Origin: Sternotherus odoratus
Lineage: Eukaryota; Chordata; Testudines; Kinosternidae
Assembly: GCA_032164245.1 (NCBI GenBank)
Contig: JAVMKO010000009.1
Coordinates: forward strand, 77,261,212-77,325,211
DNA: 64,000 nucleotides
Reading direction: 5' to 3'
Positions 37,320 to 47,480 of this stretch are shown piece by piece. Both the position numbers and the translations under genes were made by a program. The first letter of the stretch is position 1. Every line of letters begins with the position of its first letter. The notes below the pieces were generated by a model. It did not search any database and was not told where the DNA came from. It saw only the letters and a list, made by a program, of their open reading frames with translations.

Positions 37320-37420
37320 TCGGGCCCTATTTCAACAACGTGCTGAAGCATTTCAACGTGAATGCTCACATACTTAACGTTAGGCACATGCTTTAGCATC
37401 TTACTAATTTGAGGCCTTAC
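37320..37420. repeat. Fold-back repeat ('agcacatgctta' type)
   Basis: Inverted phrases 'gtgctgaagcatttcaacgt' and 'cttaacgttaggcacatgct' mark a decayed palindromic repeat of a type common in sauropsids. Boundaries are approximate. Confidence 0.4.
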
Positions 37421-37589
37421 TGTGCGCCATGGTGCGTGTTTTATCTCCAGTATATTTTGCAGTTTAACATTGTAGGACCAAAGGCCAAAATATATTATTT
37501 TAGCTTAGCATTTTATGGAAATAAAAAAGGCAACATGTAGAGGCACCACTGTTCACAAATGAGTGCATTTCCCCCTACTTGTTTGATAC

Positions 37590-38050
37590 TCAGAGACTAA
37601 TAAGTCAATCATGACTATAATAACTAAGCCAATAAAAATGCAGTTAAAGCAGGTGTATTGCAAGGCTCAACATCTGATGTGCACGTGTGGATTTCTGGGC
37701 TTGTTTCTCTCATTGACTAGATTGTGTTAGTATTACTGCTTAATAAGGTAACATGTTTGCGTATCTGTTTAAAGTGATGTTTGAGCAGTTTATAAAAGGA
37801 ATCAAAGAAGAGATGGGGTTGTCATGAGTTTGAGGCTGTCACTCAATCAAGACTGATTGAAATACACTATTAATAGCTAGGCACTTTACTGTATGTAGCA
37901 TTGCTGACTTTCTTCACTTAGAGGTCTATTCAGCAGAAAAGATTCAAGATTCTGCTTTACAAAAGCCTGCAGAACAAATCACAAATTAGATTTCTGTGCC
38001 TGGCCTGGTGATTCAGCAAAATCTCGTACAGCCAGCCACTAAAACCATTC
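37590..38050. promoter_or_regulatory. Candidate conserved non-coding element
   Basis: This repeat-free block has stops in all frames and clustered homeodomain/PBX-like sites. They include the inverted pair tcaatca (37843-37849) and tgattga (37854-37860), 'agtcaatcatgac' near 37602, and 'tattaatagctagg' near 37869. The call is inference from motif density and absence of repeats. Confidence 0.22.
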
Positions 38051-38715
38051 CCTCTCTGCTCTGAGGATGTCTCTCCGTCATGTAAATATGTTTCTTCACT
38101 AGAGTGACTTGTCTGGATTTAGGAGAGCCCAAAACTAGTAAATTAAAATTTCCAAAGTTAATCTAGTTGCAGATTGGAAACTTCTGGATAGTTGGCTTCC
38201 CTTTCCCAGAAGGTCCAAGTCCATTTAAATATGTTTGCTTGTCAAAGTGACCTCATGTCCTGTCTTCTATGGGCCTTTATTAGAGCTGTGTAGAATTCAC
38301 TAGTTTTGCAACACTAAATCAGCAAGTTTGTTTCACTCTTCTTCTAGTTATTTTTGTAGCTGTACAAACTCCAGAATTTCAAGTAACCCCTTTAAAAGTC
38401 CTAGCACTACCACCCCTTTCCCCCCACCTCATCACTCTAAGATCTGTAAACTCCTTCCTCCCTCCTAACATCATTACGGGCAGGTGCCTGGTCTTCTCAC
38501 ACCTGCAGTTTTCTCACTGAGGGAAGCTAGCTCACAAGGAGAACTGCTGCTTCTCTGAATCCCCAGGGCAAACAGCTTCAGGGGAGTAGGTAACAGGGAT
38601 AGAAGCAGGAAAGGGTATTGCTATTCCATATCTTCTTTGCACATCTGGGGTATGAGGTTGTGCTAAACAACTGGCTAACTACAGAAATGATAATGAGAAA
38701 AGCTCTCGAAGGCTA
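38051..38715. other. Unique non-coding stretch
   Basis: I see no gene and no clear repeat. Confidence 0.4.
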
Positions 38716-38723
38716 CTCGTCCG

Positions 38724-39362
38724 CAGGGCCGGCGACAGAAATTTTGGGGCCCTCTACTCTGATCGTTTGGGGGCCCCCTAGTCTGATCGTTTGGGCCCCC
38801 CAGCCCCCTCTGCCCATTCTCCTTCCCGCCCTGCCTGACCCGGGCCACCCAACCAAATCTCCTCCCCCAGCCTAACCTCCTCCCCTCCCCATCCGCCCAG
38901 CCTGGCCTCGTCCCCGCCGGCTACCAGACATACCAGCCGGCGCTTCCACCCCCCAGGTGACAGCGGCTGGGGGAAGTGTGAGCCTCCGAGCATTGCCACC
39001 GCCTGGGCGCTCGCTGCTGGCGCTCGCCCTTCGCTGCTCTCTCATGCCCGGCGGGGTCCTGCGGGAGCGCGAGCCGTGGCCCGAGAGAGCGAGAGCCCGG
39101 GAGCGGCGCGAGCCACCATAAGGGCTCTCCCCCGACCCCCGCGCACCCTTTCCCCCCCCAGACCCACACGAGACCCTGCGGCTGGCGATGGAGACACCGC
39201 TGCTGTGACCAGCCGCAGGAGCATGAGAGCCCGCACCAGACCCGGCGACAAGGGGGGAAGACTACGGGTACAGCTGTGTACCGGCCCCGGACTTAAGGGG
39301 GCCCCCCTTAAGTCCGGGGCCCGGTACAGCTCTACCCGTAGTACCCCCTGTCGCCAGCCCTG
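38724..39362 (-). mobile_element. GC-rich hAT-like element, copy 2
   Basis: A 639-bp copy of the family at 29942-30739, in opposite orientation. It starts cagggccggcgacag and ends 'ctgtcgccagccctg'. The flanking 8-mers are ctcgtccg (38716-38723) and cttgtctg (39363-39370), differing only at the two CpG positions. A palindrome at 39261-39342 corresponds to that in copy 1. The interior lacks the G-run minisatellite and is instead C-rich. Open frames on both strands are compositional artefacts. Confidence 0.92.
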
Positions 39363-39614
39363 CTTGTCTGTAATGGTGCCGTTAATGAGCCACAGAGCAT
39401 CTGAAATCATACAGGTATCATTTTCTTTAAAATTGTTGATCAAAGGCATGAGGCCAACACCACAGAAAAGAAGTACTAAATGAACTCAAGGGACTGGGAG
39501 AAGTCTGGTGTGATCCCCACTTGCACCATGGATTTTCTTTGCTACAATCCATGTGAACTGAAACTGATGGGTTTCACCCGTCCCTTTGTCACACAAACAA
39601 ACAATATGATCCTT

Positions 39615-39711
39615 AATATTAAATATTCAAAATGAACTGGTTAGTCTCTAAGGTGCCACAAGTCTTCCTTGTCTTATTTACGGATACAGATTAACACGTC
39701 TGCTAATCTTA
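39615..39711 (-). mobile_element. SINE-like element, copy 5 (single arm, reverse orientation)
   Basis: A short reverse-oriented monomer of the palindromic family: the body 'ttagtctctaaggtgccaca' is followed by the head complement 'ggatacagattaacacg'. In sense orientation it ends with an AT-rich tail ('gaatatttaatatt'). The flanking direct repeat is the 12-bp aatatgatcctt at 39603-39614 and 39712-39723. The tail plus the long target duplication support retroposition. Confidence 0.72.
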
Positions 39712-39723
39712 AATATGATCCTT

Positions 39724-41279
39724 GAAATTCTCAATTTACTTGACTGTGATTTTAGCAAAGTATCAAATTAGAAAGAAAACTGAGCCCAAAGGTCACATTC
39801 TGATACCCTTACAAATAGTAAATAGAATAGTCAGAACTTGAGTTAAAGGCAGATTCTGGCCCAAATCAGAAAATAAAGAGGGATAGATCAGAGATAAAAT
39901 TACCTAATAGATGCTATAGGACACAATTTTCAGACTGAAATTTTAAGTGGTCAGAAAGGGACGTGAAATACTGTAGAATTCTGTTAATCTGACACAGAAT
40001 TTATTCAGCTAAAAATGTGGAGTTTTCAATACAAATGACACACATTGTGAGCCATAGCCCTGTTTTGGATAGTGAGAGCTTATGAACAAGGGAGGTGCTG
40101 GTGTAGAAGCACAGAAGGAACTTGGATCGTATATACTTAATCAAGGTAAAGATATTAAATATGGATCATAAGATCCAGCTATTTACCTAATTAAAATGAA
40201 TTTGAGTAGAGGGAATGAACCACACTTTTCCTTATAAAAGGAAGTAAATATTATATAAATTAATGTCCGCTAAAGGATAATTTACAACCTTAATGCTTTG
40301 ATGATAGAAATCTCACATTATTGTTTTTAAAAAGTAAGATCTTCAGGATTAGAAAAAAAAATAGGATTACAATTAGCAGACCAGATCCTCAGATGGTGTA
40401 TATTACTACAGCTTCATTGAAGTCAATGGAATTATGTCAATTTATACCGGATGATTTAATCCAGTGTGTTTACCAATAAGAAGTGATGAATTTAATTTTT
40501 TAGAGAACTATTACTACCTTGAAGCCATCATCAAGCAAAACCTATTTTGGGTGAAAAATAAAACCTTGAATTAATGCTAGTTTGGGTATGGCTAGAAGAA
40601 TGTGTTGCTTCAATACCCTCTTCAGCATCTTTAAACGGTCAGTGCTATAATAAAAAAAAGTTTCCATTACTTCATACAATTAAACATACATAGAAAACAT
40701 GGATCACATTGTTTAAATCATCTTTTATTAATAGCTTCCTATATAAAAAGCAGAATGAGTTAATCATAGCCAGAAGGGTTCAGGGAAATGAGAGTGCTTT
40801 TAAAAACATAGCAGGAAGAAAGAAGTATGGGGTAGAAAGTAGGCCCATTAACAAAGGGCTGATCTGGCTCCCACTGAAGTCACTGAGAATCTTTCAACAG
40901 GCTTTGGATCAGGAGGATGAGGAGGGGAATAAAAGAAAGGAGAGGATTTAAATACAGTCTAAAGCAGAATAAATACAGGGCTCCTATTTAAAATGTGCCT
41001 TCATCAAGATAATAAAGACAAGTTTAGACAGTTAGAAAATGGGGATGGTCTAACAAAAATTGTGATTGATCGGGGTAAGGAAAATGACCCGATTTTCCAG
41101 ATTTAAATAGAAACAGATACCTGTTTAGAATACTTGTGACTGCAGCCAATATCTGTGTTTCATCCCTGAAGCTGCATCTACAGAATTGTAGGAAACCAGA
41201 ATAAAAGGTAACTGAGAGAAATGGAACAATTTGCTGCCTGATATAGATTCATAACTGACCCATTGGAACAAATATGGAC
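39724..41279. other. Unique AT-rich stretch
   Basis: No gene. Fold-back-repeat copies lie at 40378-40466 ('ccagatcctcagatggtgta' against 'ataccggatgatttaatcc') and, partially, at about 40855-40925. Confidence 0.42.
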
Positions 41280-41465
41280 CAAATGGGACTGGATTCTTTT
41301 CCCAGCTCTGCTATAGACTTACTGTGTATCCTTGGGCACACCTTTTAATTCCACGGTGCCTCAGTTTCCCCATATTTAAAATGGGGATAATACTTACATT
41401 ACTAGATTTATCCTCACAAGATAGTTGAAGGGCTCAAATACTATGCTGTGGGAGCCACAAGAAAG
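41280..41465 (+). mobile_element. MIR/CORE-type SINE fragment
   Basis: The middle and 3' parts of MIR are clear: 'cccagctctgctatagactt', 'gtatccttgggcacacc', 'tgcctcagtttccccatat', 'aaaatggggataatac'. The tRNA-related 5' part is missing or unrecognisable. Confidence 0.75.
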
Positions 41466-42892
41466 CAAATCTATAAATAAAAATATTAGGAAATAATCTG
41501 GCACAGGCAAGGAGATGGACTAAATGGCCTAACAAGGCTTTTCCATCTCTAAATTCTATGACTTAAGAAAAGGCAAGCTAGTTATAAAAATAAGGATTAA
41601 AAAAAAAAGAATACACTTGATACACAAACCTGTAATTGGTCTGGGCAGCTCTCCACTAACTGATTCAAACAATACTCCTGGTGATCTCCACTCTCTATTT
41701 TACAAGATCCGAGTCTTGCTCGGTGTGTAAATAATCCTCAAAATCATTTTCAGAAAGCAGCAGGAAATGCCATAGGTCCCAAGGTCTAAAGTTAATTGAA
41801 AGTTGGCGGATAAGTTGAACATTGTGGAATGGTACAACAGAATGAGTCAACTGGAAAAGGTAACAGCCTGCATGAGAACTTGGAGGCGACATATTTTTTT
41901 GTTTTGGATCTGCACAACAGATAAATCTTATCACAGTGACAACTTTCTAATAGCACCTCCACAGCTGGCACTCTGGCTGTCTCAGCAGTGACCAGTGAAA
42001 GAACAGGCCCTGCAGACTGACCTAAGCTTGTCATGAAGGGTGTTTTTATCAGGCACAGGCTGAGGCACGGAGGTAGGGCAGTATGGGAGAAGCTTGCAGA
42101 GCTACAGTCAGTGCTCTTTGAATACATAGAAACCTTCAGTCTTCAGAGCTGTCCTTCAAGCACCTTCCCTGAGCACTTTATATGTATGAAATAAAGTACA
42201 AATATTTTTAAAGGGTTTGGAGTGTTGGTGAAATTTAGATGCTTGTCTGAAAACTTCTCTGAGCTCTAAAATCAGACTGAAAGTCATGTGAGAACAGACT
42301 CTCACACCACTGCCACAAACTTCCTGATTCTAGTCAGATCAGAAGTACCAAAAGCCCTGCCGCCTCTTTCCTGGTATTCTGAAAACAAGGAGGCCTATTG
42401 TGTTGTCACTTACAGACAACCCGTCTAGCTCCATCAGCTTGGATGGAGTTGCTCCTGATTGGCACTGAGGATCAGGACCAGGAATAGCAGGGATATGTAA
42501 ATGTGGCCAAAAACAAACAGAAATTTATCCAAATGTTTTTCAAACCCCAGAAAAAGTTTTGGTTCAGTTTTGGGGTGAAATGAAAGCTTAGGTCAGTTCT
42601 TGTTTTATCCCAACTGTTAGGCCACCATACCTGTAGGAACCCAGTGCAAAAGATAGCTTTTGCCTCTAGCAATGACTTAGTCTCGCCTTTATAAATCAGA
42701 AATGGCTTAATGAATTTAAATCATTTTCTGGCAACCTGACTGAAATGGCAGGTACATGAAATCTCAACAATCAAGATTTATAAAGGAACCTATGATTTAA
42801 CTTTAGTGACGCTGGAGGACTTCTGTACTTCAGTTCATGACTTTCCATAAGATAAGGGTATAGGAAGCATGAGTGGAAGTGAAATGGAGTAC
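41466..42892. other. Unique non-coding stretch
   Basis: No recognised gene or repeat; open frames are short and overlap one another on both strands. Confidence 0.42.
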
Positions 42893-42904
42893 ACACTAAA
42901 ACAT

Positions 42905-43109
42905 CAGAGAGGTAGCCGTGTTGGAATTGTAGAAGTGACAAAGAGTCCTGTGGCACCTTAAAGACTAACAAAAGTATTGAAGCATAAGCTTTCGTGGGCT
43001 AATACCCACTTCGTCGGGATGCATCCGACGAAGTGGATATTAGCCCACAAAAGCTTATGCTTCAATACTTTCGTTAGTCTTTAAGGTGCCACAGGACTTT
43101 GTCACTTCT
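42905..43109 (+). mobile_element. Palindromic SINE-like element, copy 4 (fold-back)
   Basis: The head 'gtagccgtgttgg' (42912-42924) lacks the usual 'agtct'. A left arm from about 42931 to 43017 folds back on a right arm from about 43026 to 43109, with the centre at 'gatgcat'. The flanking direct repeat is the 12-bp acactaaaacat at 42893-42904 and 43110-43121. As in copy 1, the right arm stops at 'gtcacttct', short of the head. Confidence 0.8.
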
Positions 43110-43121
43110 ACACTAAAACAT

Positions 43122-45002
43122 GTGAACATAAAAGGCCTTCCTGGACAGGGGGACCAAATCTGAAGTCCTGCATATTACATCAATGAAACTTCTTTGCCAT
43201 GTCCATGAAAAGAAAGCCAACTTTAATACACGTACAGGAACAGTAACACCAAAAGGCCTTCCTTGGGGATGAGGCAAACATGCCTAAATTGTATTCCATT
43301 AGCTCTCCAATGTTCAGCACTACAGCTGTTCGGTATTTAAGGTTTTATGTCATGGCACTAAGCCATTCGCATTGCAGATGATGGAGACCTTTTTAGTCAA
43401 CATACTTTCCTGACATTCCTTCTTACTGCTCCCATTCTCACACTCCCAGCGGTAGCTGCCACTGCAGCAGCAGCACTTCATGTGGTACTGAATGAGTTGA
43501 AGATTATTCCCTTTTCTGGAATAGACATCCATGGTGCTCCTTGGACAGATCCTCACAGATGCTTCAGGGCAGGGCTGTCAGACTCACTCTGTGGTGAGGC
43601 TCATACTATGCTCCAAATTGGGGTCTGTTTGTTGCATTTTCTGTTTGCAGAGAGCTTTGACTATATGGGGCCAGAGCCTTGGTTGGTATAAACTGGCATA
43701 GCTCTATTATCTTCAACACAGTGATGCTGATTTACATCAGCTGAGGATCTGTCCATGAAGGTTAGAATATTTCTTTTAATAAGTAACTTTATAACCTAGG
43801 ATTGCCTGATTTTAATCCTCTGCATCCTCATTAGCTCAGAGGTAAATCAGGGCAGTAATCTGGCCCTTTAAAGTTATTTGCTACATTCAATCCATTCTGC
43901 TTTTAGTTACACCTTCGAAGACAGTATACTGATGCAACTGAGAACAGAACTGGGCCCAGTGCATTCAGCTGCATTTTCTACTTGGTGGACAAACGTACAT
44001 AGTTGCCCACTGGGACATACAGTATTTCTGCACATTTACTTCTTTCTCCCCGTTCTCTTCTCTCTGCTGGTCTCTCTCCTCTCTTCTCACTTACTCTGTC
44101 TCCTTGCTTCTATCCCAATTCTCTCCCTTTTTACCCTTCTTCTCTTTTCGATCACTTACCGCTGGGTTTTAGTTTATTTTTTTGTTTCTAACCCTCAATC
44201 TTTGATCTCTGCAGGGCTGCATAAGTGCTTTACACATGGAAGGGCTGCAGTGTGAAATTGACTAGCATTCTAGTCAATTTGCCCCAGCACCTTTCCACCT
44301 GTAAAGCACTTTATACAGGGAGAAACTACCTCAAATTCTTTAAACATGAAGGGCCAAAATCTATCCTGCTACACCCATGCAAGCCCTGTGAACTCAGTGG
44401 GGTTGCAAGGATGCAAGTGAGAGACACAGTTTGATCTGGAACTTACTAAAAAAGGAAGCTGATTAGAATCTTGCAATTGGGGTGATTTTTCTTATGAGCA
44501 GCAGAGATCTGTGCAGAAGAAAACTTGCTAATCCTAGCACAGAAGTGCTGTACACAGGGGCTTGATGCTGGCTTTATGTAGAAAGTGCTGGAGCAATCTT
44601 CACTGCCTCCTGAGTCCTGTTGGCTGTGGGCCAAACTGTAATGTCATTTTAAGCTGAAGGGTAGGCAAGAGGAATAAAAAGGGGCAGGCGTCTGACATGC
44701 ACGCAATAGAGTGTTATTGACAGAACCCTCCCCTCTACATCATTCACCTGCAATTTACAATGTATCTTGTTCTACAGTCCTAGGTAACTTTTATGCCTCA
44801 ATTTTATGGGTATTGTACCTTTAAAGCCTTAAGAGCTGCTATGACTGCAAAAACAGGCAGCCATATTTTGTCCACTTCACCGCAGACTGTTATAGAGGAG
44901 AAACACACTGTTTGGTCTCATTGAGACTAATTGTTCTTGTTTGGTTGTTCCCTTTAATCCAGAATGAAGGTCATTCTGACTGAAAGTATATGGCTTCTGC
45001 TT
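43122..45002. other. Unique stretch with fold-back repeats
   Basis: No gene. A fold-back repeat sits at about 43665-43752 ('ggggccagagcc...ggtataaactggcatagc' against 'gatttacatcagctgagg'). The plus strand at about 44037-44155 is pyrimidine-rich. A separate fold-back occupies 44222-44311. Confidence 0.4.
44222..44311. repeat. Fold-back element with perfect inner hairpin
   Basis: The inner stem is 11 bp and perfect (44255-44265 and 44270-44280, loop catt). An outer pair, 'aagtgctttaca' near 44223 and 'tgtaaagcactt' near 44300, adds about 12-17 bp. It looks like a small palindromic MITE, though no target duplication was identified. Confidence 0.55.
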
Positions 45003-45008
45003 ACATAC

Positions 45009-45131
45009 TAGGGTGACCAGATGTCCCGATTTTATAGAAGCAGCCCCGATATTTGGGGCATTTTCTTATATAGATGCCTATTACCCCCCACACCCGTCCC
45101 AAATTTTCACACTTGCTGTCTGGTCACTCTA
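45009..45131. mobile_element. Short MITE, 'gggtgaccagatgtcc' family, copy 1
   Basis: About 123 bp, starting 'tagggtgaccagatgtcccg' and ending 'gctgtctggtcactcta', so the ends form roughly 13-bp inverted repeats. The sequence acatac occurs on both sides (45003-45008 and 45132-45137). A second copy is at 62416-62537. I recognise it as an abundant turtle repeat. Confidence 0.82.
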
Positions 45132-45544
45132 ACATACAGAAAAAGAAAACAGTTTTCCATGCAGCCATGGCAACATCAAATTGGTCAGTGGGTTAGTACA
45201 ATGAATGTTGCTTATTAAAAGATGTTCTGATTCCACATTCTCTCATATGCAGTCAGCAGATATTTGCTCCTAAAGGAATCATGCCATCGCTATATAACAG
45301 GAGGGATAATAGAGGAATTTTGTTCGTTTAAAAGGGTTCCAAAATCTGCAGATATGTCCATGTGACTCAACATTGGCAAGCCACATCACTCAGTCGTCTA
45401 TCCCTGGGCCTGTAAAAAGGAAACTTTATTTTCTATATTTTTTAAATTTTCCTCTTTATGGAACAGCCTGCCAGTGATTACAGACTTTAGCATCTCACAG
45501 ACTCCTAACCTCTGGAGCATTTAACATAAGTTAGAACTGCCCAG

Positions 45545-46085
45545 GAAATGGAAATCTCCTCCCACAAAAAAAAACAAATCACGTTTTTGAGATTTTTTCC
45601 ATCCCAAATGGAAATGGATAACTAACTGTCCAGCTAACAGGTGGGTGGATTGCCTGGTTCCCCAGCTGGCTGGCTTCCTGAGCTGCCCAGAGGCCCAGAG
45701 AAGGTGGCTAGCCAGCTTCAGAACTGGTCACACTAGGGAGCCAGGAGTAGATCAATCTAACAAGCTGGCCATATGGGAAGTGGTGTCAACCTAGGAAGCT
45801 GGCCAGGTGGGAGCAGGACAACCTGGGGAACCAGCCACCCAGCTCCCAGGTAGTCCAGGAAAACAGTTACCCAGGGAGCTGGTCAGCCCGTGGAGCCTGG
45901 GGATTCTGGCAGCCCAGGGAGCCTGGGAGCGTGGAAAGCTGCGGAGCCTGGAAGCCCAAATTTTCCAGCAGCCCATGAGGAGAGCTGTGGAGGAGCTGGA
46001 GAGCTGAAGCTTTCATTTTGATTTCCCAGCAGAAAATTTTGATCAGAAGATCATTCTGTGGGAAAATTACCAACCAGTTCTAATA
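45545..46085. repeat. Decayed repeat with degenerate agctgg/ccagct units
   Basis: The centre (about 45630-45995) is built from irregular returns of 'agctgg', 'ccagct', 'ggagcc' and 'cagcccagggag'. It is bounded by phrases such as 'ccatcccaaatggaaatgg' on the left and 'tttgatttcccagcagaaaa' on the right. Short open frames on both strands follow the repeat and are not genes. The class is unknown. Confidence 0.4.
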
Positions 46086-46110
46086 ACAACAACATTGTCT
46101 CAGTTTTCAA

Positions 46111-46183
46111 GAGGCAGCAAGGTCTACTAGTGTGAATCTGGGTCTTGGGAATCAAGGTGCCCTGAGGTCTAATCCAAGTGTTG
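46111..46183 (+). mobile_element. MIR-type SINE, left part (interrupted)
   Basis: 'aggcagcaaggtctactag' and 'tgggtcttgggaatcaaggt' match the MIR 5' half. The match stops exactly at the LTR boundary and resumes on the other side at 46621 with 'ccagtgacttcc' and 'gccttggccaaatctca'. The two pieces are one old SINE split by a later insertion. Confidence 0.65.
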
Positions 46184-46620
46184 TGTGGCATGGTGGGCTT
46201 GACCCAGCCTGCCGCACCTTTAAGAGGGAGAAAAGCCCTCTGCAAACCTCCCTTGCAGAAAGCCTAATTAGGCTGCAGAAGGCTCAGGCTGGATGAGCTG
46301 CACCTGGCAGCCTCCTCAGGAGGATATAAGCCTGCCAGAAAGGAAGCCCAGGGTGGTGGTGGTATGGTAGTGTAGAGGAGTGAGAGAGAAAGATAGAGAA
46401 AGGTACAGAGCTGAAATAGAGCTGAGGCTAGAGGCCTGACAAAGCTGAACTATATAGAGTTGTGTAGAGCTGTAAGCTGTAGAGCTGTGTTAGAGCTATA
46501 AGCTATAGAGCTGTGTATATTGGTGGTGGGGCCTTGCACTGTGAAATAAAGAGCACTGTTGGAGCCAAAGAAGAGTTTCCTGCCTGTGTTTGAAGAGGGG
46601 TGAGAAGGCGATCTGTCACA
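46184..46620 (+). mobile_element. Solo LTR of an endogenous retrovirus-like element
   Basis: A 437-bp sequence starting TG ('tgtggcatgg') and ending CA ('ctgtcaca'), flanked by the 4-bp duplication gttg (46180-46183 and 46621-46624). It has promoter and polyadenylation signals in the order expected for an LTR: a TATA-like 'gatataag' at 46323-46330 and 'aataaa' at 46545-46550. Between them is a short degenerate tandem of 'agagctgtaagctgt'-type units (about 46451-46512). A 4-bp duplication fits gamma/epsilon-retrovirus-like (ERV1) elements. No internal viral sequence is present, so it probably arose by LTR-LTR recombination. Confidence 0.88.
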
Positions 46621-46685
46621 GTTGCCAGTGACTTCCTTTATGGCCTTGGCCAAATCTCAGAATATCTCCTTAGACCACATTTTGC
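46621..46685 (+). mobile_element. MIR-type SINE, right part (interrupted)
   Basis: This continues the MIR interrupted by the LTR, with 'ttgccagtgacttcc' and 'ggccttggccaaatctcag' corresponding to the MIR central core. The 3' end fades at about 46685. Confidence 0.55.
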
Positions 46686-47097
46686 CTGGCTCTCTGAGGG
46701 TGCATAAGAAGAGGAGAGGGTATAACTAGTCAGGACTGCTTGTACGCCTCTGCCCTTGCCAGTGCTTTTAGTAGCACTCATCTCCACAAGGGGGCGAAGG
46801 AGAGTCAGAATGAAGTGGGTTGAATGCTGTCACCACCTTTCTGCACTGGCTAGCGAGAGTGTACCCTGTACCTGTGAAATGGTGTGGCGGCGCTCTTTCT
46901 GAGGGACTGGGTACATTAGATGAGATGTTTTTTCTCTCTGCTCACTGCTTCCAGTATGACTTGTTTCATTAGTAATACACTGATGCCATTTGGTGGTCGG
47001 CCTCATAAAATGAGTTAGCGGGTCTCAGTCTAGTCCTCAGTGTACAAGCATCCACTAGCACTATTGCGGTCCTTGGCTGCTCTTGCCTAGTGGCTCT
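46686..47097. other. Unique non-coding stretch
   Basis: I see no gene and no clear repeat. Confidence 0.4.
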
Positions 47098-47480
47098 CAA
47101 CCTTTCCAGATTACTGTATCCCTTTCAGGAGTCTGATTTGTCTTGCATCCCCCAAGTCACACCTCACTTAAAAACTAGTTGCTTACAAAATCGGATATAA
47201 AATTACAAAAGTGTCACAGCACTTTGTTACTGAAAAATTGCTCACTTTCTCATTTTTACCAAATAATTATAAAAGAAATCAACTGGAAAATAAAGAGTCT
47301 CCTTATATTTCAGTATGTAGTATATAGAGCAGGATAAACAAGTCATTTTCTGTATGAAATTTTAGTTTGTGCCCACTTCATTTTTTATGCAGCCTATTGT
47401 AAAACTAGGCAAATATCTAGATGAGTTGATGTACCCCCGAGAAGACTTCTGCAGATCCCTAGGGGTATGTGTGCTCTGGC
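47098..47480 (+). mobile_element. hAT-like element ('ggctctcaacctttcc' family), copy 1
   Basis: About 380 bp, starting 'tagtggctctcaacctttcc' and continuing parallel to 62702-63091 through 'ttgcttacaaaat', 'gtgtcacagca', 'aaaacaagtcatt'-like and 'gggcaaatatctggatgag'-like blocks. The right end diverges after 'cttctgcagatccct', and no target duplication is visible. Confidence 0.7.

Noticed and set aside
38921..39483. Open frames of 135 residues on both strands
   Set aside because: They run through copy 2 of the GC-rich hAT-like family and its palindrome, where opposite strands read nearly the same sequence.
2638..43121. Recurrent short repeats suggesting a CRISPR-like array
   Set aside because: Copies are tens of kilobases apart, have individual target duplications and lie in vertebrate DNA; they are dispersed transposons.
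46184..46620. A retroviral provirus
   Set aside because: Only a single LTR is present with no internal viral sequence on either side, and the flanks rejoin into one MIR.
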